A DNA stretch of 64,000 nt from Nocardioides zeae (GTDB lineage Bacteria; Actinomycetota; Actinomycetes; Propionibacteriales; Nocardioidaceae): the NCBI RefSeq assembly GCF_010686755.1, contig NZ_JAAGXA010000008.1, positions 170,018 through 234,017 on the forward strand, given 5' to 3'. This document shows positions 26,348 to 35,403 of this stretch, piece by piece; the first letter of the stretch is position 1, and each line of letters starts with the position of its first letter. The translations under genes and the position numbers were made by a program. The notes beneath the pieces were generated by a model, which was given only the letters and a program-made list of their open reading frames with translations, searched no databases and had not been told where the DNA came from.

Positions 26348-26998
26348 TCAGCCCCCGAGGCCGTTGCGGTGCGCCCACACGACGGTCTGCACGCGGTCGC
26401 GCGTGCCGATCTTCGTCATGGCCCGGCCCAGGTGGGACTTCACGGTCGTCACCTCGACGACGAGCGCCGCGGCGATCTCGGCGTTGGACATCCCCTGGGC
26501 GAGGAGCCGCACCACCTCGGTCTCGCGCTCGGTCAGCGGATCGGCGAGGTCGGGGGCCGGTGCGCTTCCCCGCCGGCGGGCGAACTCCTCGATGACGCGC
26601 CGCGTGATGCCCGCCTGCAGCAGGCCCTCCCCCGCGGCCAGGCGTCGCACGGCGTCGACCAGCTCCTCGGGCTCGCAGTCCTTGAGGACGAACCCGCTGG
26701 CACCGGCCTCGAGCGCGCCGAAGACGTAGTCGTCGAGGTCGAAGGTGGTGACGACGAGCACCGCGGGCGCGGCGTCGCCGTGCTCGGCGACGATCGCGCG
26801 GGTCGCGGCCAACCCGTCGCCGCCGGGCATCCGCACGTCCATGCAGACGACGTCAGGGCGGGTGCGGAGCACGGCCGCGACCGCCTCCGGCCCCGTGCCG
26901 GCCTCGCCGACGACCTCGAGGTCGGGCTGCTCGGCGAGGATCACCCCGAACCCGGCCCGCACCACGGCCTGGTCGTCGACCAGCAGCACCCGGATCAC
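26348..26998 (-). CDS. LuxR/NarL-type response regulator
   Basis: 216 residues, GTG 26998 (GTGA overlap with the kinase stop). Receiver domain: acidic pocket VDDQ at 8-10, phosphoacceptor Asp54 in CMDVRMPG, conserved Thr in VTTFD and Lys in VLKD. C-terminal LuxR helix-turn-helix LTEREtEVVRLLAQGMSNAEIA through VKSHLGRAMTKIG. It is the partner of the adjacent kinase. Targets are unknown; the neighbouring serine-hydrolase gene is a possible one. Confidence 0.94.
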   Translation of the reverse strand: MIRVLLVDDQAVVRAGFGVILAEQPDLEVVGEAGTGPEAVAAVLRTRPDVVCMDVRMPGGDGLAATRAIVAEHGDAAPAVLVVTTFDLDDYVFGALEAGASGFVLKDCEPEELVDAVRRLAAGEGLLQAGITRRVIEEFARRRGSAPAPDLADPLTERETEVVRLLAQGMSNAEIAAALVVEVTTVKSHLGRAMTKIGTRDRVQTVVWAHRNGLGG

Positions 26999-28257
26999 CG
27001 CTCCCCCTCCTGCTCCCGCTCGTGCTCCCCCGCGGGGGCGTCCACGGGCAGCTCCACCCGCACCCGCCATCCTCCGGCGGGCGTCGGGCCCACGTCGAGC
27101 CGGCCGCCGACGAGCTGCACCCGCTCCCGCATGCCGAGCAGCCCGACGCCCTCGCCGGCGCGTCGACCGGCGGGCCCACCGTCGGGTGGAGGAGCGGGGG
27201 CCGGCTCGTTCTCCACCGTGACGACCACCCGCTCGTCGCCCCGGGCCACGTCGACGACGACGGGCGCGCCCGGCGCGTGCTGCCGCGCGTTGGAGAGGGC
27301 CTCCTGCACCGCCCGGTAGGCCGTCACGTCCGCGAGCGGCGCGAGCCCCGCGCCGTGCTCCGTCCCCTGCGCCCGGCGGACGACCACGTCGTCCCCGAGC
27401 GTCCGCGCCTGCTCGACGAGACCGTCGAGCACGCCGAGCCCCGGGACGGGGGCGCCGTCCTCGGCGCTGTCGGGATCGCGGAGCACGCCGACGAGCATCC
27501 GCAGGTCCTCGAGCGTGCGGCGCCCCTGGGCACGGATCGCGAGCAGGCCCTCCCGCGCGGCCGCGGGGTCGCGCTCGACCAACCGGGACGCGGCCGTCGC
27601 CTGCACGACCATCGCGGAGAGGTGGTGGGCGGCGATGTCGTGCAGCTCCCGCGCCATGCCGGCCCGCACCTCGGCGACCGCCGAGCGCACCCGGTCCTCC
27701 TGCGCCGCGACGGCCTCCGCGGCGCGGCGGCGCTCGAGCTCGGCGTACCGGCGACGGGTCGCCACGTGCGCCCCCACCAGCGCGGCGGCGACGTAGGTGA
27801 CCGCCCCGCCGACGACGCCGACGAGGCCGGTGCCGACGCCACCGGTGGGCACGGTGACGGCGAGGGTGCCGACGAGCTCGAGGAGCACCGCGGCCGGTAC
27901 GACGCGGGCCGCGCGCCGCTCGGGGAGCAGGGAACCGACGGCGTACGCCGCGAGCAACGGCGCCGCCCCCCGCGCCCCGACGTCGTCCGGGCTGGCTGCT
28001 GCGACGACGGCCACCTGCAGCGCCGCCACCAGGAGGAGGCACGCCACGGGGCGGCTGCGCCGCACGACGAGCGGCAGGCACTGCACGACGCACACCGCCG
28101 TGAGGACCGCAGTGGCCCCCGTGCCCGGGACCGTCTCCCCCGAGGCCGCCCCCAGGAGGACCACGGCGGGCAGCGCGACCGCCGTGAGCGCGGCGACGGC
28201 GGCCGTGAGCACGGCGTCACGGGCGGCGGGGCTCGCGGTGCCGGTGGTGGTCGTCAT
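26995..28257 (-). CDS. Two-component sensor histidine kinase (HisKA_3 family)
   Basis: 420 residues. About five hydrophobic segments in residues 15-170 form a membrane sensor without a large external domain. The dimerisation domain has phospho-accepting His206 in ELHDIAAHHLSAM; the ATPase domain has the N-box EALSNARQHAPG and GLGMRERV-like GVGLLGMRERVQLVGG. It phosphorylates the response regulator encoded downstream. Such intramembrane sensors often detect envelope stress, but the signal here is unknown. Confidence 0.93.
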   Translation of the reverse strand: MTTTTGTASPAARDAVLTAAVAALTAVALPAVVLLGAASGETVPGTGATAVLTAVCVVQCLPLVVRRSRPVACLLLVAALQVAVVAAASPDDVGARGAAPLLAAYAVGSLLPERRAARVVPAAVLLELVGTLAVTVPTGGVGTGLVGVVGGAVTYVAAALVGAHVATRRRYAELERRRAAEAVAAQEDRVRSAVAEVRAGMARELHDIAAHHLSAMVVQATAASRLVERDPAAAREGLLAIRAQGRRTLEDLRMLVGVLRDPDSAEDGAPVPGLGVLDGLVEQARTLGDDVVVRRAQGTEHGAGLAPLADVTAYRAVQEALSNARQHAPGAPVVVDVARGDERVVVTVENEPAPAPPPDGGPAGRRAGEGVGLLGMRERVQLVGGRLDVGPTPAGGWRVRVELPVDAPAGEHEREQEGER

Positions 28258-28314
28258 CGGGATCGGTCCTCCTGGGGTCGGGTCCGAGGCTAGGGCGGAG
28301 GCGATCGGCCGGGC

Positions 28315-30300
28315 TCAGTAGGTGATGTCGGATGCGAGGAGCCGCAGCGACACCGCCACCCAGCCGAGTCCGACGAGCGCGGCAGTCACCACGACGGGGC
28401 CGAGCACCCGCAGCAGGCCGCGGCGGCGGCGAACGGCGTCGACGGCACGCCACGCGGCCGGGACCACCGCGAGCAGGGCCAGGAGCTGGAGCAGCTGCAC
28501 GCCCCGGATGACGCCCGTGGACGGCGGGGCGAAGCCCATCACCCCGGTGACGACCACGGCCCAGCCCACGGCGGCGAGCACGGCGCTCGCGACGCCGACG
28601 CCCGTGAGCAGGCGCAGGACGCGCTCGGTCGGCGTGCGCTCCGGCGCCTCCGCGCCGCGGCGACGGCGCACCCACCGCACGAGCGCGGTCGCCCCGGCGG
28701 TCAGGCCGGCGACGACGAGCACGAGCAGCGAGACCCCGAGCACCGGGACGGCGGCGGCGCGGCCGGCCGGCACGGGCAGGAAGGCGAACGCCGAGTCGTA
28801 GCCGATCGCCTCGACCTCGCCGTCCACGACGCGGGCCGCGATGGTGCTGCTGCCGCCGACCTCGCGCCACGTCCAGTCGTCCACGGGCTCGAAGAGCACC
28901 GGCTCCGCCGCGTTCGGACCGGGCGAGACGAGCACGCGCCCGTCCTCCTCGGCGGTGATCGTCGTGCTCCCGGTCGCGTACGCCGCGGCCAGGAAGTTGC
29001 TGCGGATCGTGCGCGACGGCTCCCAGGCCCCCGCGAGCGCCTGAGCCTGCTCCGCGGAGCGGTCGGGATCGAGGTCGGCGGCCGGCGCCGGCTCGTCACC
29101 CGGGTGGTAGCGGTCCGCGAACCCCTCCAGCAGGCCCTGCCGCAGCTCGAGCGTCGACGTCGGCTCGCTGCCCGTGCCGTTCATCGCGACGAAGATCCCC
29201 GAGCCCTCTTCGGGCCACAGGGCGAGGTCGGTGTGGAAGACGATCGTGTCGCCGCCGTGCTCGACGATCCGGTGGCCGCCGCGGCTGCGGTCGAACCAGC
29301 CGAGGGTCATGCGGTTCGCGTGCGCGAGGCCGCCGAGCTCCTCCTCGCCGAGAGCGGGCGCGAACATCTCGTCCCGCGTGGCCCCCGCGAGCAGCGGGCC
29401 GTCGTCGTCCAGCTGGGCCAGCATGTAGCGGGCCATGTCGCTCGCCGAGGCCGTCATCGCCCCGGCCGGCGCCGTGCCGACCGTCTCGAACTCGCTGGCG
29501 GGGCCGGTGGGTGCGGCGTACCCCTGCGCGAGGCGGTCCGCGAGCTCCGCGGGCAGCGGCTGCGCGAAGGTCGACGACGTCATGCCGGCGGGCGCGAGCA
29601 CGTGGTCGGCGACGTAGTCCTCGAACGGCTCGCCGCTCACCTCCTCGACGACGAGGCCGGCGAGGGAGTTGCCGTAGTTGGAGTACGCCGGCGTCGTGCC
29701 CGGCTCGAAGACCTGCGCCGGCGGGTCCGACGTCATCGCCTCCCGCAGGTCGACCGTGGCGTCCGGGCCCCCGATGAGACCGTCGACCCGCTCCTCGAAG
29801 CCGCCGGTGTGGGTGAGGAGGTGGCGCAGCGTGACGGGTCGCTCGAGGTCCACGTCGACGTAGGTCGCGACGTCGACGTCGAGGTCCACGTCGCCGGACT
29901 CGACGAGCTGCATGACCGCCGTCGCGGTGACCGTCTTGGAGATCGAACCCGTGCGGAAGAGCGTGGCGTCGGGGTCGACCGGCACGCGGTCGTCGCGGTC
30001 GGCCCAGCCGAAGCCCCGGGCGCTGACGACCTCGCCGTCGTGCACGACCGCGACGGCAGCGCCGGGGATGCCCTCCCGGTCGAGCGCCGCCGGCACGTAG
30101 CCGTCGAGCCAGGCGTCGACGTCCGTGGCGGTGAGCGGGTGGGCGTCGGCGGGCTGGTCCACCGGGCGGGGCGCAGGGGCACGGGCCTCGCCGCCCGTGC
30201 CGGCGCTGCCACCGCAGGCGGTCAGCGCGAGGAGGGCGGCGGCGGCGACGGTCGTCGCCGCGGACCGGAGCGAGGTGCGGGATCGGAGTGTCGTGGTCAT
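28315..30300 (-). CDS. Class C beta-lactamase-like serine hydrolase lipoprotein with C-terminal membrane domain
   Basis: 661 residues, ATG 30300. Lipobox LTAC (Cys29) at the end of a signal peptide. The beta-lactamase/D-Ala-D-Ala-carboxypeptidase fold carries SxxK at Ser119-Lys122 (GSISKTVT), YSN at 208-210 and an HGGD third motif near residue 344. After residue about 510 come roughly four membrane spans separated by an arginine-rich loop. The catalytic domain thus sits outside, tethered both by lipid and by a membrane anchor. Likely a peptidase, esterase or autolysin-related enzyme rather than a resistance enzyme. It may be co-transcribed with the two-component genes 57 bp downstream. Confidence 0.88.
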   Translation of the reverse strand: MTTTLRSRTSLRSAATTVAAAALLALTACGGSAGTGGEARAPAPRPVDQPADAHPLTATDVDAWLDGYVPAALDREGIPGAAVAVVHDGEVVSARGFGWADRDDRVPVDPDATLFRTGSISKTVTATAVMQLVESGDVDLDVDVATYVDVDLERPVTLRHLLTHTGGFEERVDGLIGGPDATVDLREAMTSDPPAQVFEPGTTPAYSNYGNSLAGLVVEEVSGEPFEDYVADHVLAPAGMTSSTFAQPLPAELADRLAQGYAAPTGPASEFETVGTAPAGAMTASASDMARYMLAQLDDDGPLLAGATRDEMFAPALGEEELGGLAHANRMTLGWFDRSRGGHRIVEHGGDTIVFHTDLALWPEEGSGIFVAMNGTGSEPTSTLELRQGLLEGFADRYHPGDEPAPAADLDPDRSAEQAQALAGAWEPSRTIRSNFLAAAYATGSTTITAEEDGRVLVSPGPNAAEPVLFEPVDDWTWREVGGSSTIAARVVDGEVEAIGYDSAFAFLPVPAGRAAAVPVLGVSLLVLVVAGLTAGATALVRWVRRRRGAEAPERTPTERVLRLLTGVGVASAVLAAVGWAVVVTGVMGFAPPSTGVIRGVQLLQLLALLAVVPAAWRAVDAVRRRRGLLRVLGPVVVTAALVGLGWVAVSLRLLASDITY

Positions 30301-30352
30301 GCCTCGAGCCTCGTTCCGCGGGACCCTCCGGGACATCGGGCGCGGGTGCCCA

Positions 30353-30382
30353 CCCCGTCTCCTCCCTCCGGAGGAGGCGGGG
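30353..30382. terminator. Terminator hairpin downstream of lysG
   Basis: 13-bp stem (ccccgtctcctcc/ggaggaggcgggg, one G-U pair) with a CTCC loop, 14 bp beyond the lysG stop on the minus strand and before the serine hydrolase start. Confidence 0.65.
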
Positions 30383-30396
30383 TCGTGCGGAGGCCC

Positions 30397-31260
30397 CTAC
30401 GCCGCGGCGCCGGCGGCCGCCGCGACCGCGTCGGTGAGGCGGTCGAGCAGGTCGGAGGCGACGCGCCAGCGCTGCCAGAAGAGGGGTACGACGACGGGCT
30501 CGGCGGGCAGCCGCACGAGCCGCCCGCGCTCGAGGGCGTCGCCCAGCTGGCCGTCGAGGAACATGCCCCAGCCGAGCCCGCGGCGTACCGCCTCGGCCAT
30601 GTCGGCCGTCGTCGGCACCCGGTGGACGACGTCCGGGGGCGTCGCCCCAGCGGCGGCGACGATCTCGTGCTGGAGGTCGTCGAGCTCGTTGAAGCGCACG
30701 AGCGGCAGCCGGGACCAGTCGAGCCGCCCGTCCACGGTGGCCCGCTCGAGCACGGCCGGGGCCACGACGGGGTGGTAGCGGAGGCCGCCGATCGCCCGGA
30801 CGGAGCAGCCCTGCACCGGGGTCGGGTCGGAGGTGACGGCGGCGAGCACCCGTCCCTGCCGGAGCAGCCGGAGCGTGTGGGCCTGGTCCTCGACGTACAC
30901 CTCCAGCGCCACGCGGTCCCACCCCGCCGCGGCCTCGAGCACGTCGTGGAACCAGGTGGCGAGCGAGTCGGCGTTGACGGCCACGGCGGCACGCAGCACG
31001 GCGGAGCCGCCGCCGAGGCGCCGGTCCGCCTCGGCGGCGAGCAGGGCCGTCTGGCGTCCCAGGGTCACGAGCACCTCGCCCGTCGGCGTCGCGCGGCACG
31101 GCACGCTGCGGGACACGACGACCTGGCCGACCTGGGTCTCGAGGGCGCGGATCCGCTGGCTGACGGCGGAGGGCGTCACGTGGAGCGCACGGGCCGCGGC
31201 GTCGAAGGTGCCGGTCTCGACGACGGCGACGAGGGCGGCGAGCTGGGCGGGGGCGTACAT
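30397..31260 (-). CDS. lysG: LysR-family regulator, LysG/ArgP type
   Basis: 287 residues. N-terminal helix-turn-helix (QLAALVAVVETGTFDAAARA, then HVTPSAVSQRIRALE) and an effector-binding domain with DSLATWFHDVLE and RFNELDDLQHE, typical of the ArgP/LysG branch. In Corynebacterium LysG switches on the lysine exporter LysE when lysine or arginine builds up. The lysE-like gene is divergent, 70 bp away, which supports this role. A GAAGCGA/TCGCTTC inverted repeat lies between. Confidence 0.92.
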   Translation of the reverse strand: MYAPAQLAALVAVVETGTFDAAARALHVTPSAVSQRIRALETQVGQVVVSRSVPCRATPTGEVLVTLGRQTALLAAEADRRLGGGSAVLRAAVAVNADSLATWFHDVLEAAAGWDRVALEVYVEDQAHTLRLLRQGRVLAAVTSDPTPVQGCSVRAIGGLRYHPVVAPAVLERATVDGRLDWSRLPLVRFNELDDLQHEIVAAAGATPPDVVHRVPTTADMAEAVRRGLGWGMFLDGQLGDALERGRLVRLPAEPVVVPLFWQRWRVASDLLDRLTDAVAAAAGAAA

Positions 31261-31297
31261 GAAGCGATGCTAATGCTCCTGCAGATTCTTTCGCTTC
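31261..31297. promoter_or_regulatory. Inverted repeat in the lysG-lysE intergenic region
   Basis: GAAGCGA (31261-31267) and TCGCTTC (31291-31297), 23 bp apart, starting right next to the lysG start codon. The sequence in between is relatively A/T-rich, as expected for a LysR-type binding region. Candidate LysG target. Confidence 0.4.
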
Positions 31298-31330
31298 CCT
31301 TCACGACGGGCGCTGCCTAGCGTCACCGTC

Positions 31331-31954
31331 ATGGACACGACCACGACCGCCGTCGCCGCCGCGACCGGTCTCCTCACCGGGCTCGGCCTCATCGTCGCGA
31401 TCGGGGCGCAGAACGCGTTCGTGCTGCGCCAGGGCCTCCTGCGACGGCACGTCGGCCCGGTGGTGGCGGTGTGCGCGGCCTCCGACGCCGTGCTCATCGT
31501 CGCGGGCGTCGCCGGGATCGGCACGCTGGTGGCCCTGGCGCCGATGGTCGTCGACGTGCTGCGCTGGGGCGGGGTCGTGTTCCTCACGACCTACGGGCTG
31601 CTGGCGCTGCGCCGCGCCGTACGCCCCGCGGCCCTCGACCCCGCGGCCGCCGCCGGCCGGGGGCTCGGCCGGACGGTCGCGACCGCTGCCGCGCTCACGT
31701 GGCTGAACCCGCACGTCTACCTCGACACGCTGCTCATGCTCGGTTCCGTCGCCCAGCAGGAGGGGCCGGCGCTCCGCTGGTGGTTCGCCGGAGGCGCCGT
31801 GCTGGCGAGCCTGCTGTGGTTCACCGGGCTGGGGTACGGCGCGGCCCGCGCCCACCGGCTGCTCGAGCGCCCCGGGACGTGGCGCGTGCTGGAGGCACTG
31901 GTGGGCGTCGTCATGCTGGCGATCGCGCTGCGACTGGCGCTGCAGCCCGTCTGA
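31331..31954 (+). CDS. lysE: LysE-type amino acid exporter
   Basis: 207 residues with five to six membrane spans. Near the N-terminus LIVAIGAQNAFVLRQGLLRRHVG is the LysE/ArgO signature; TWLNPHVYLDTLLMLGS is the second conserved block. It exports lysine/arginine (or analogues) by proton antiport and prevents toxic build-up from peptide uptake. Divergent from lysG. Confidence 0.93.
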   Translation: MDTTTTAVAAATGLLTGLGLIVAIGAQNAFVLRQGLLRRHVGPVVAVCAASDAVLIVAGVAGIGTLVALAPMVVDVLRWGGVVFLTTYGLLALRRAVRPAALDPAAAAGRGLGRTVATAAALTWLNPHVYLDTLLMLGSVAQQEGPALRWWFAGGAVLASLLWFTGLGYGAARAHRLLERPGTWRVLEALVGVVMLAIALRLALQPV

Positions 31955-32059
31955 ACCGGGCGCGGGAGCGGCTGGACGCGTCGCCTAGAATCGACGAGTC
32001 CCGACCTCCGTTCCGCCCTTGCTGACGCCTGCCCGCGACCAGCACCGACCACGAAGGCC

Positions 32060-34969
32060 GTGCACTTGCTCGCAGTCGCCGTCGCCCACTTCGTCGCCGC
32101 CGCGGCCGCCCCTGCCCTCGTCCGCCTCCTCGGTCGTCGCGCGTTCCTCGTGCTGGCGCTCCTCCCGGCGGCGACCACGGTCTGGGCGCTGACCCTCTAC
32201 GACGACGTCAAGGACGGCGGCACCGTCACCTCCGTCGTCGACTGGGTGCCCTCGATCGGGCTCGAGCTGGCCTTCGCGGTGAGCACGCTGCAGTGGGTGA
32301 TGCTGCTCATCGTCGCCGGCATCGGCGTGCTGGTGATGACCTACTGCGCCTGGTACTTCAAGGACGGCGACCCCGGCCTCGTCATCTTCACGACGAGCTT
32401 CACGGCCTTCGTCGGCGCCATGCTCGGCCTCGTCCTCGCCGACGACCTGCTCGTGCTCTTCGTGTTCTGGGAGCTCACGACGATCTTCTCCTTCCTGCTC
32501 ATCGGCTTCGAGCCGACGAAGCGCGCGAGCCGCCTGGCCGCGATGGAGGCCCTGATCGTCACGACGCTCGGCGGGCTCGTCATGTTCGTCGGCATGCTGC
32601 TGCTCGGCCAGGAGGCCGGCACCTACCGGATCACCGGGATCCTCGCCGACCCGCCGTCGGGCCCGGCGGTGACCGTCGCGGTGCTGCTCATCCTCGTCGG
32701 CGCCGTCAGCAAGTCGGCGATCTTCCCCTTCCACTTCTGGCTCCCGGGCGCCATGGCGGCCCCCACCCCGGTCAGCGCCTACCTCCACGCGGCGTCGATG
32801 GTGAAGGCCGGCATCTACCTCGTCGCCCTGCTCGCCCCGGCCTTCGCCGGCGTGCCCGGCTGGCACCTGTCGCTGCTCACGCTCGGCACGGTCACCATGC
32901 TGATCGGCGGCTGGCGGGCGCTGCGGCAGCGCGACATCAAGCTGCTGCTGGCCTACGGCACGGTCAGCCAGCTCGGCTTCCTCACCGTCGTCTTCGCGAT
33001 CGGCTCCCGCACCGCCGCCCTCGCCGGCCTGGCGATGCTCGTGGCGCACGCGCTCTTCAAGGCGCCCCTCTTCCTCGTGGTCGGCATCGTCGACAAGCAG
33101 ACCGGCACGCGCGACCTGCGCGAGCTGTCCGGCGTCGGTCGCGCGATGCCCGCCGTCGCCGCGGCCGGCATCATCGCCGGCGCCTCGATGGCCGGCCTCC
33201 CGCCGCTGCTCGGCTTCGTCGGCAAGGAGTCGATCTTCGCGGCCCTCCTCGAGCTGGCGCACGGCGAGACGGCAGGCGTGCCCGGCTGGGCGGGCTGGCT
33301 CGTCGTGGCCGGCCTCGTCGCGGGCTCGGCGCTGACGGTCGGCTACACCGTGCGGTTCCTGTGGGGGGCCTTCGCGAGCAAGCCCGGCGTGGAGCCCACC
33401 GTCGTCAAGGCGCCCCACCCCGCGTTCACGGTCTCCCCGGTGCTGCTCGCCGCCCTGTGCCTGGGTGCCGGCTTCGCCGGGGCGCCGCTGACGACCGCGT
33501 TCGCGCCGTACGCCGACACCCTGGCGCCGGGCTCCCACGAGGAGTACCTGGCGCTCTGGCACGGCTTCGGACTCCCGCTGCTGTTCTCGGTCGTCGCGAT
33601 CGCGGTCGGCGTCGGGATCTTCCTGGTGCGTGAGCCGCTGTGCCGGTTCCAGGCGCGCACGGCGCTGCCGGTCACGGCCGAGGGCGTCTACCGCTTCGGC
33701 ATGCGGGCCGTCGACCGCTCGGCGGTCGAGGTGACGGGCTCGTTCCAGCGCGGCTCCGTCGCCAACTACCTGGCGATCATCCTGCTGGTGGTGCTCGCCC
33801 TGCCGGGGTACGCCGCGGTGCGCGCCCTCCTCGACGACTCCTCGCGCATCGAGCTGGTCGGCTACGACCGGCTGGCGCAGCCCATCATCGGGCTGGTCAT
33901 CGTCGCCGCGGCGATCGCGACGGTGCGGTCGCGGCGCCGGCTGCGCGCGGTCATCCTCGCCGGCGTCACGGGCTACGGCTGCGGCCTGCTCTTCCTCGTG
34001 CAGGGCGCCCCCGACATCGCCCTCACCCAGGTGCTCGTCGAGACGGTCACCCTCGTGGTCTTCGTGCTGGTGCTGCGGCGCCTGCCGGAGTACTTCACCA
34101 ACCGCCCCCTGACCCGGCGCCGCTACTGGCGGGTCGCGCTGGCCGCCGTCTTCGGCACCGCTGCCGCGGTCTTCGTGATGATCGCCGCCGCGGCGCGGAC
34201 GGCCTCGCCCGTCTCGGAGGCCTTCCCGCAGGCGTCGGTCGACTTCGCCTACGGCAAGAACATCGTCAACACCACGCTCGTCGACATGCGCGCCTGGGAC
34301 ACGATGGGCGAGATCTCGGTGCTCGTGGCCGCGGCGACCGGCGTGGCGAGCCTGATCTTCCTCGACACGCGGATGTCGGGGATCCGTCGCGTCGCCGACA
34401 TCCCCTACCCGAAGGGCGTCGAGAAGCAGCCCACCCGTCCGGGCCGGCGCGTGTGGCTGCCCGGCCCCCGCACCCTCAGCCCCGACCGCCGCTCGATCGT
34501 CTTCGAGGTGGTCACCCGCCTCGTGTTCCACGTGATCATGGTGTTCGCGATCTACCTGCTCATCGCCGGCCACAACATGCCGGGCGGCGGGTTCGCCGCG
34601 GGCATGGTGACGGGCCTGGCCCTCATGATCCGCTACCTCGCGGGCGGGCGGTACGAGCTCGACGAGGCCGCGCCGATCGACGCCGGCGTGCTCATCGGCA
34701 CCGGCCTCTTCGTCGCCGCGCTGGCCGGGCTCGCGCCGATGGCCTTCGGCGGCACCGTCCTGCAGTCCTACGACGTGTACGTCGACCTGGGCTTCCTGGG
34801 CGAGCCCCACCTCGTCTCCTCGGTGGTCTTCGACATCGGCGTCTACCTCGTCGTCGTCGGCCTCATCCTCGACCTGCTCCGCACGTTCGGGTCACGGCTC
34901 GACCGGCAGATCCTGCGGGCCGAGCGCGAGGACGACTCCGTCTCCCGTGCGACCGGAGGGGTGCACTGA
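32060..34969 (+). CDS. mrpA: Na+/H+ antiporter subunit A fused to subunit B (MrpAB)
   Basis: 969 residues from GTG 32060. Residues about 1-780 are MrpA: an NADH-quinone-oxidoreductase ND5-like core of about 14-17 spans with FWELTTIFSFLLIGFE, KSAIFPFHFWLPGAMAAPTP, LHAASMVKAGIYL and GLPPLLGFVGKES, followed by the MrpA-specific C-terminal spans. Residues about 810-960 are an MrpB domain (LIAGHNMPGGGFAAGMVTG, SVVFDIGVYLVVVG). An A-B fusion is usual in actinobacteria. First gene of the mrp operon; the complex exchanges Na+ (or K+/Li+) for protons and supports pH and salt homeostasis. Confidence 0.94.
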   Translation: MHLLAVAVAHFVAAAAAPALVRLLGRRAFLVLALLPAATTVWALTLYDDVKDGGTVTSVVDWVPSIGLELAFAVSTLQWVMLLIVAGIGVLVMTYCAWYFKDGDPGLVIFTTSFTAFVGAMLGLVLADDLLVLFVFWELTTIFSFLLIGFEPTKRASRLAAMEALIVTTLGGLVMFVGMLLLGQEAGTYRITGILADPPSGPAVTVAVLLILVGAVSKSAIFPFHFWLPGAMAAPTPVSAYLHAASMVKAGIYLVALLAPAFAGVPGWHLSLLTLGTVTMLIGGWRALRQRDIKLLLAYGTVSQLGFLTVVFAIGSRTAALAGLAMLVAHALFKAPLFLVVGIVDKQTGTRDLRELSGVGRAMPAVAAAGIIAGASMAGLPPLLGFVGKESIFAALLELAHGETAGVPGWAGWLVVAGLVAGSALTVGYTVRFLWGAFASKPGVEPTVVKAPHPAFTVSPVLLAALCLGAGFAGAPLTTAFAPYADTLAPGSHEEYLALWHGFGLPLLFSVVAIAVGVGIFLVREPLCRFQARTALPVTAEGVYRFGMRAVDRSAVEVTGSFQRGSVANYLAIILLVVLALPGYAAVRALLDDSSRIELVGYDRLAQPIIGLVIVAAAIATVRSRRRLRAVILAGVTGYGCGLLFLVQGAPDIALTQVLVETVTLVVFVLVLRRLPEYFTNRPLTRRRYWRVALAAVFGTAAAVFVMIAAAARTASPVSEAFPQASVDFAYGKNIVNTTLVDMRAWDTMGEISVLVAAATGVASLIFLDTRMSGIRRVADIPYPKGVEKQPTRPGRRVWLPGPRTLSPDRRSIVFEVVTRLVFHVIMVFAIYLLIAGHNMPGGGFAAGMVTGLALMIRYLAGGRYELDEAAPIDAGVLIGTGLFVAALAGLAPMAFGGTVLQSYDVYVDLGFLGEPHLVSSVVFDIGVYLVVVGLILDLLRTFGSRLDRQILRAEREDDSVSRATGGVH

Positions 34970-35403
34970 TGCAGGTCAACCTCACGCTCCTCGTGGTCGT
35001 CGCCGCCCTCATGGGCGCCGGCGTCTACCTGCTGCTCGAGCGCAGCCTCACCCGCGTGCTCGTCGGGCTGGTGCTCATCAGCAACGGCGTCAACGTCATG
35101 TTCCTCGTCGCGAGCGGTCGGGCCGGCACCTCGCCGATCGTCGGCAGCTCCGACCCCGACGGCATGGCCGACCCGCTCCCGCAGGCCCTCGTGCTCACCG
35201 CGATCGTCATCACCCTGGGCACGGTCGCGTTCCTGCTCGCCATGGCCCACCGGTCCTGGCAGCTCAACGGCAACGACGACGTCCAGGACGACGTGGAGGA
35301 CTCCGCCATCCGCAAGCTCGCCATCGACGACGCGAACTCCGACAGCTACGACCTGAGCACCAAGGGTCAGCACGAGGACGACCCGGTGGAGGAGGGCGCA
35401 TGA
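34969..35403 (+). CDS. mrpC: Na+/H+ antiporter subunit C (MrpC)
   Basis: 144 residues; ATG shares one base with the mrpA stop (TGATG). NuoK-like three-span protein: VGLVLISNGVNVMFLVASG and LPQALVLTAIVITLGTVAF are diagnostic. A hydrophilic acidic C-terminal tail of about 40 residues (DDVQDDVEDSAIRK) extends it beyond the usual 110-120 residues. Forms part of the membrane arm of the Mrp complex. Confidence 0.94.
   Translation: MQVNLTLLVVVAALMGAGVYLLLERSLTRVLVGLVLISNGVNVMFLVASGRAGTSPIVGSSDPDGMADPLPQALVLTAIVITLGTVAFLLAMAHRSWQLNGNDDVQDDVEDSAIRKLAIDDANSDSYDLSTKGQHEDDPVEEGA

Noticed and set aside
31985..34810. 941-codon open frame antisense to mrpA
   Set aside because: High GC keeps the opposite strand free of stops; composition is His/Asp/Glu/Arg-rich and no family is recognisable, while mrpA is unmistakable.
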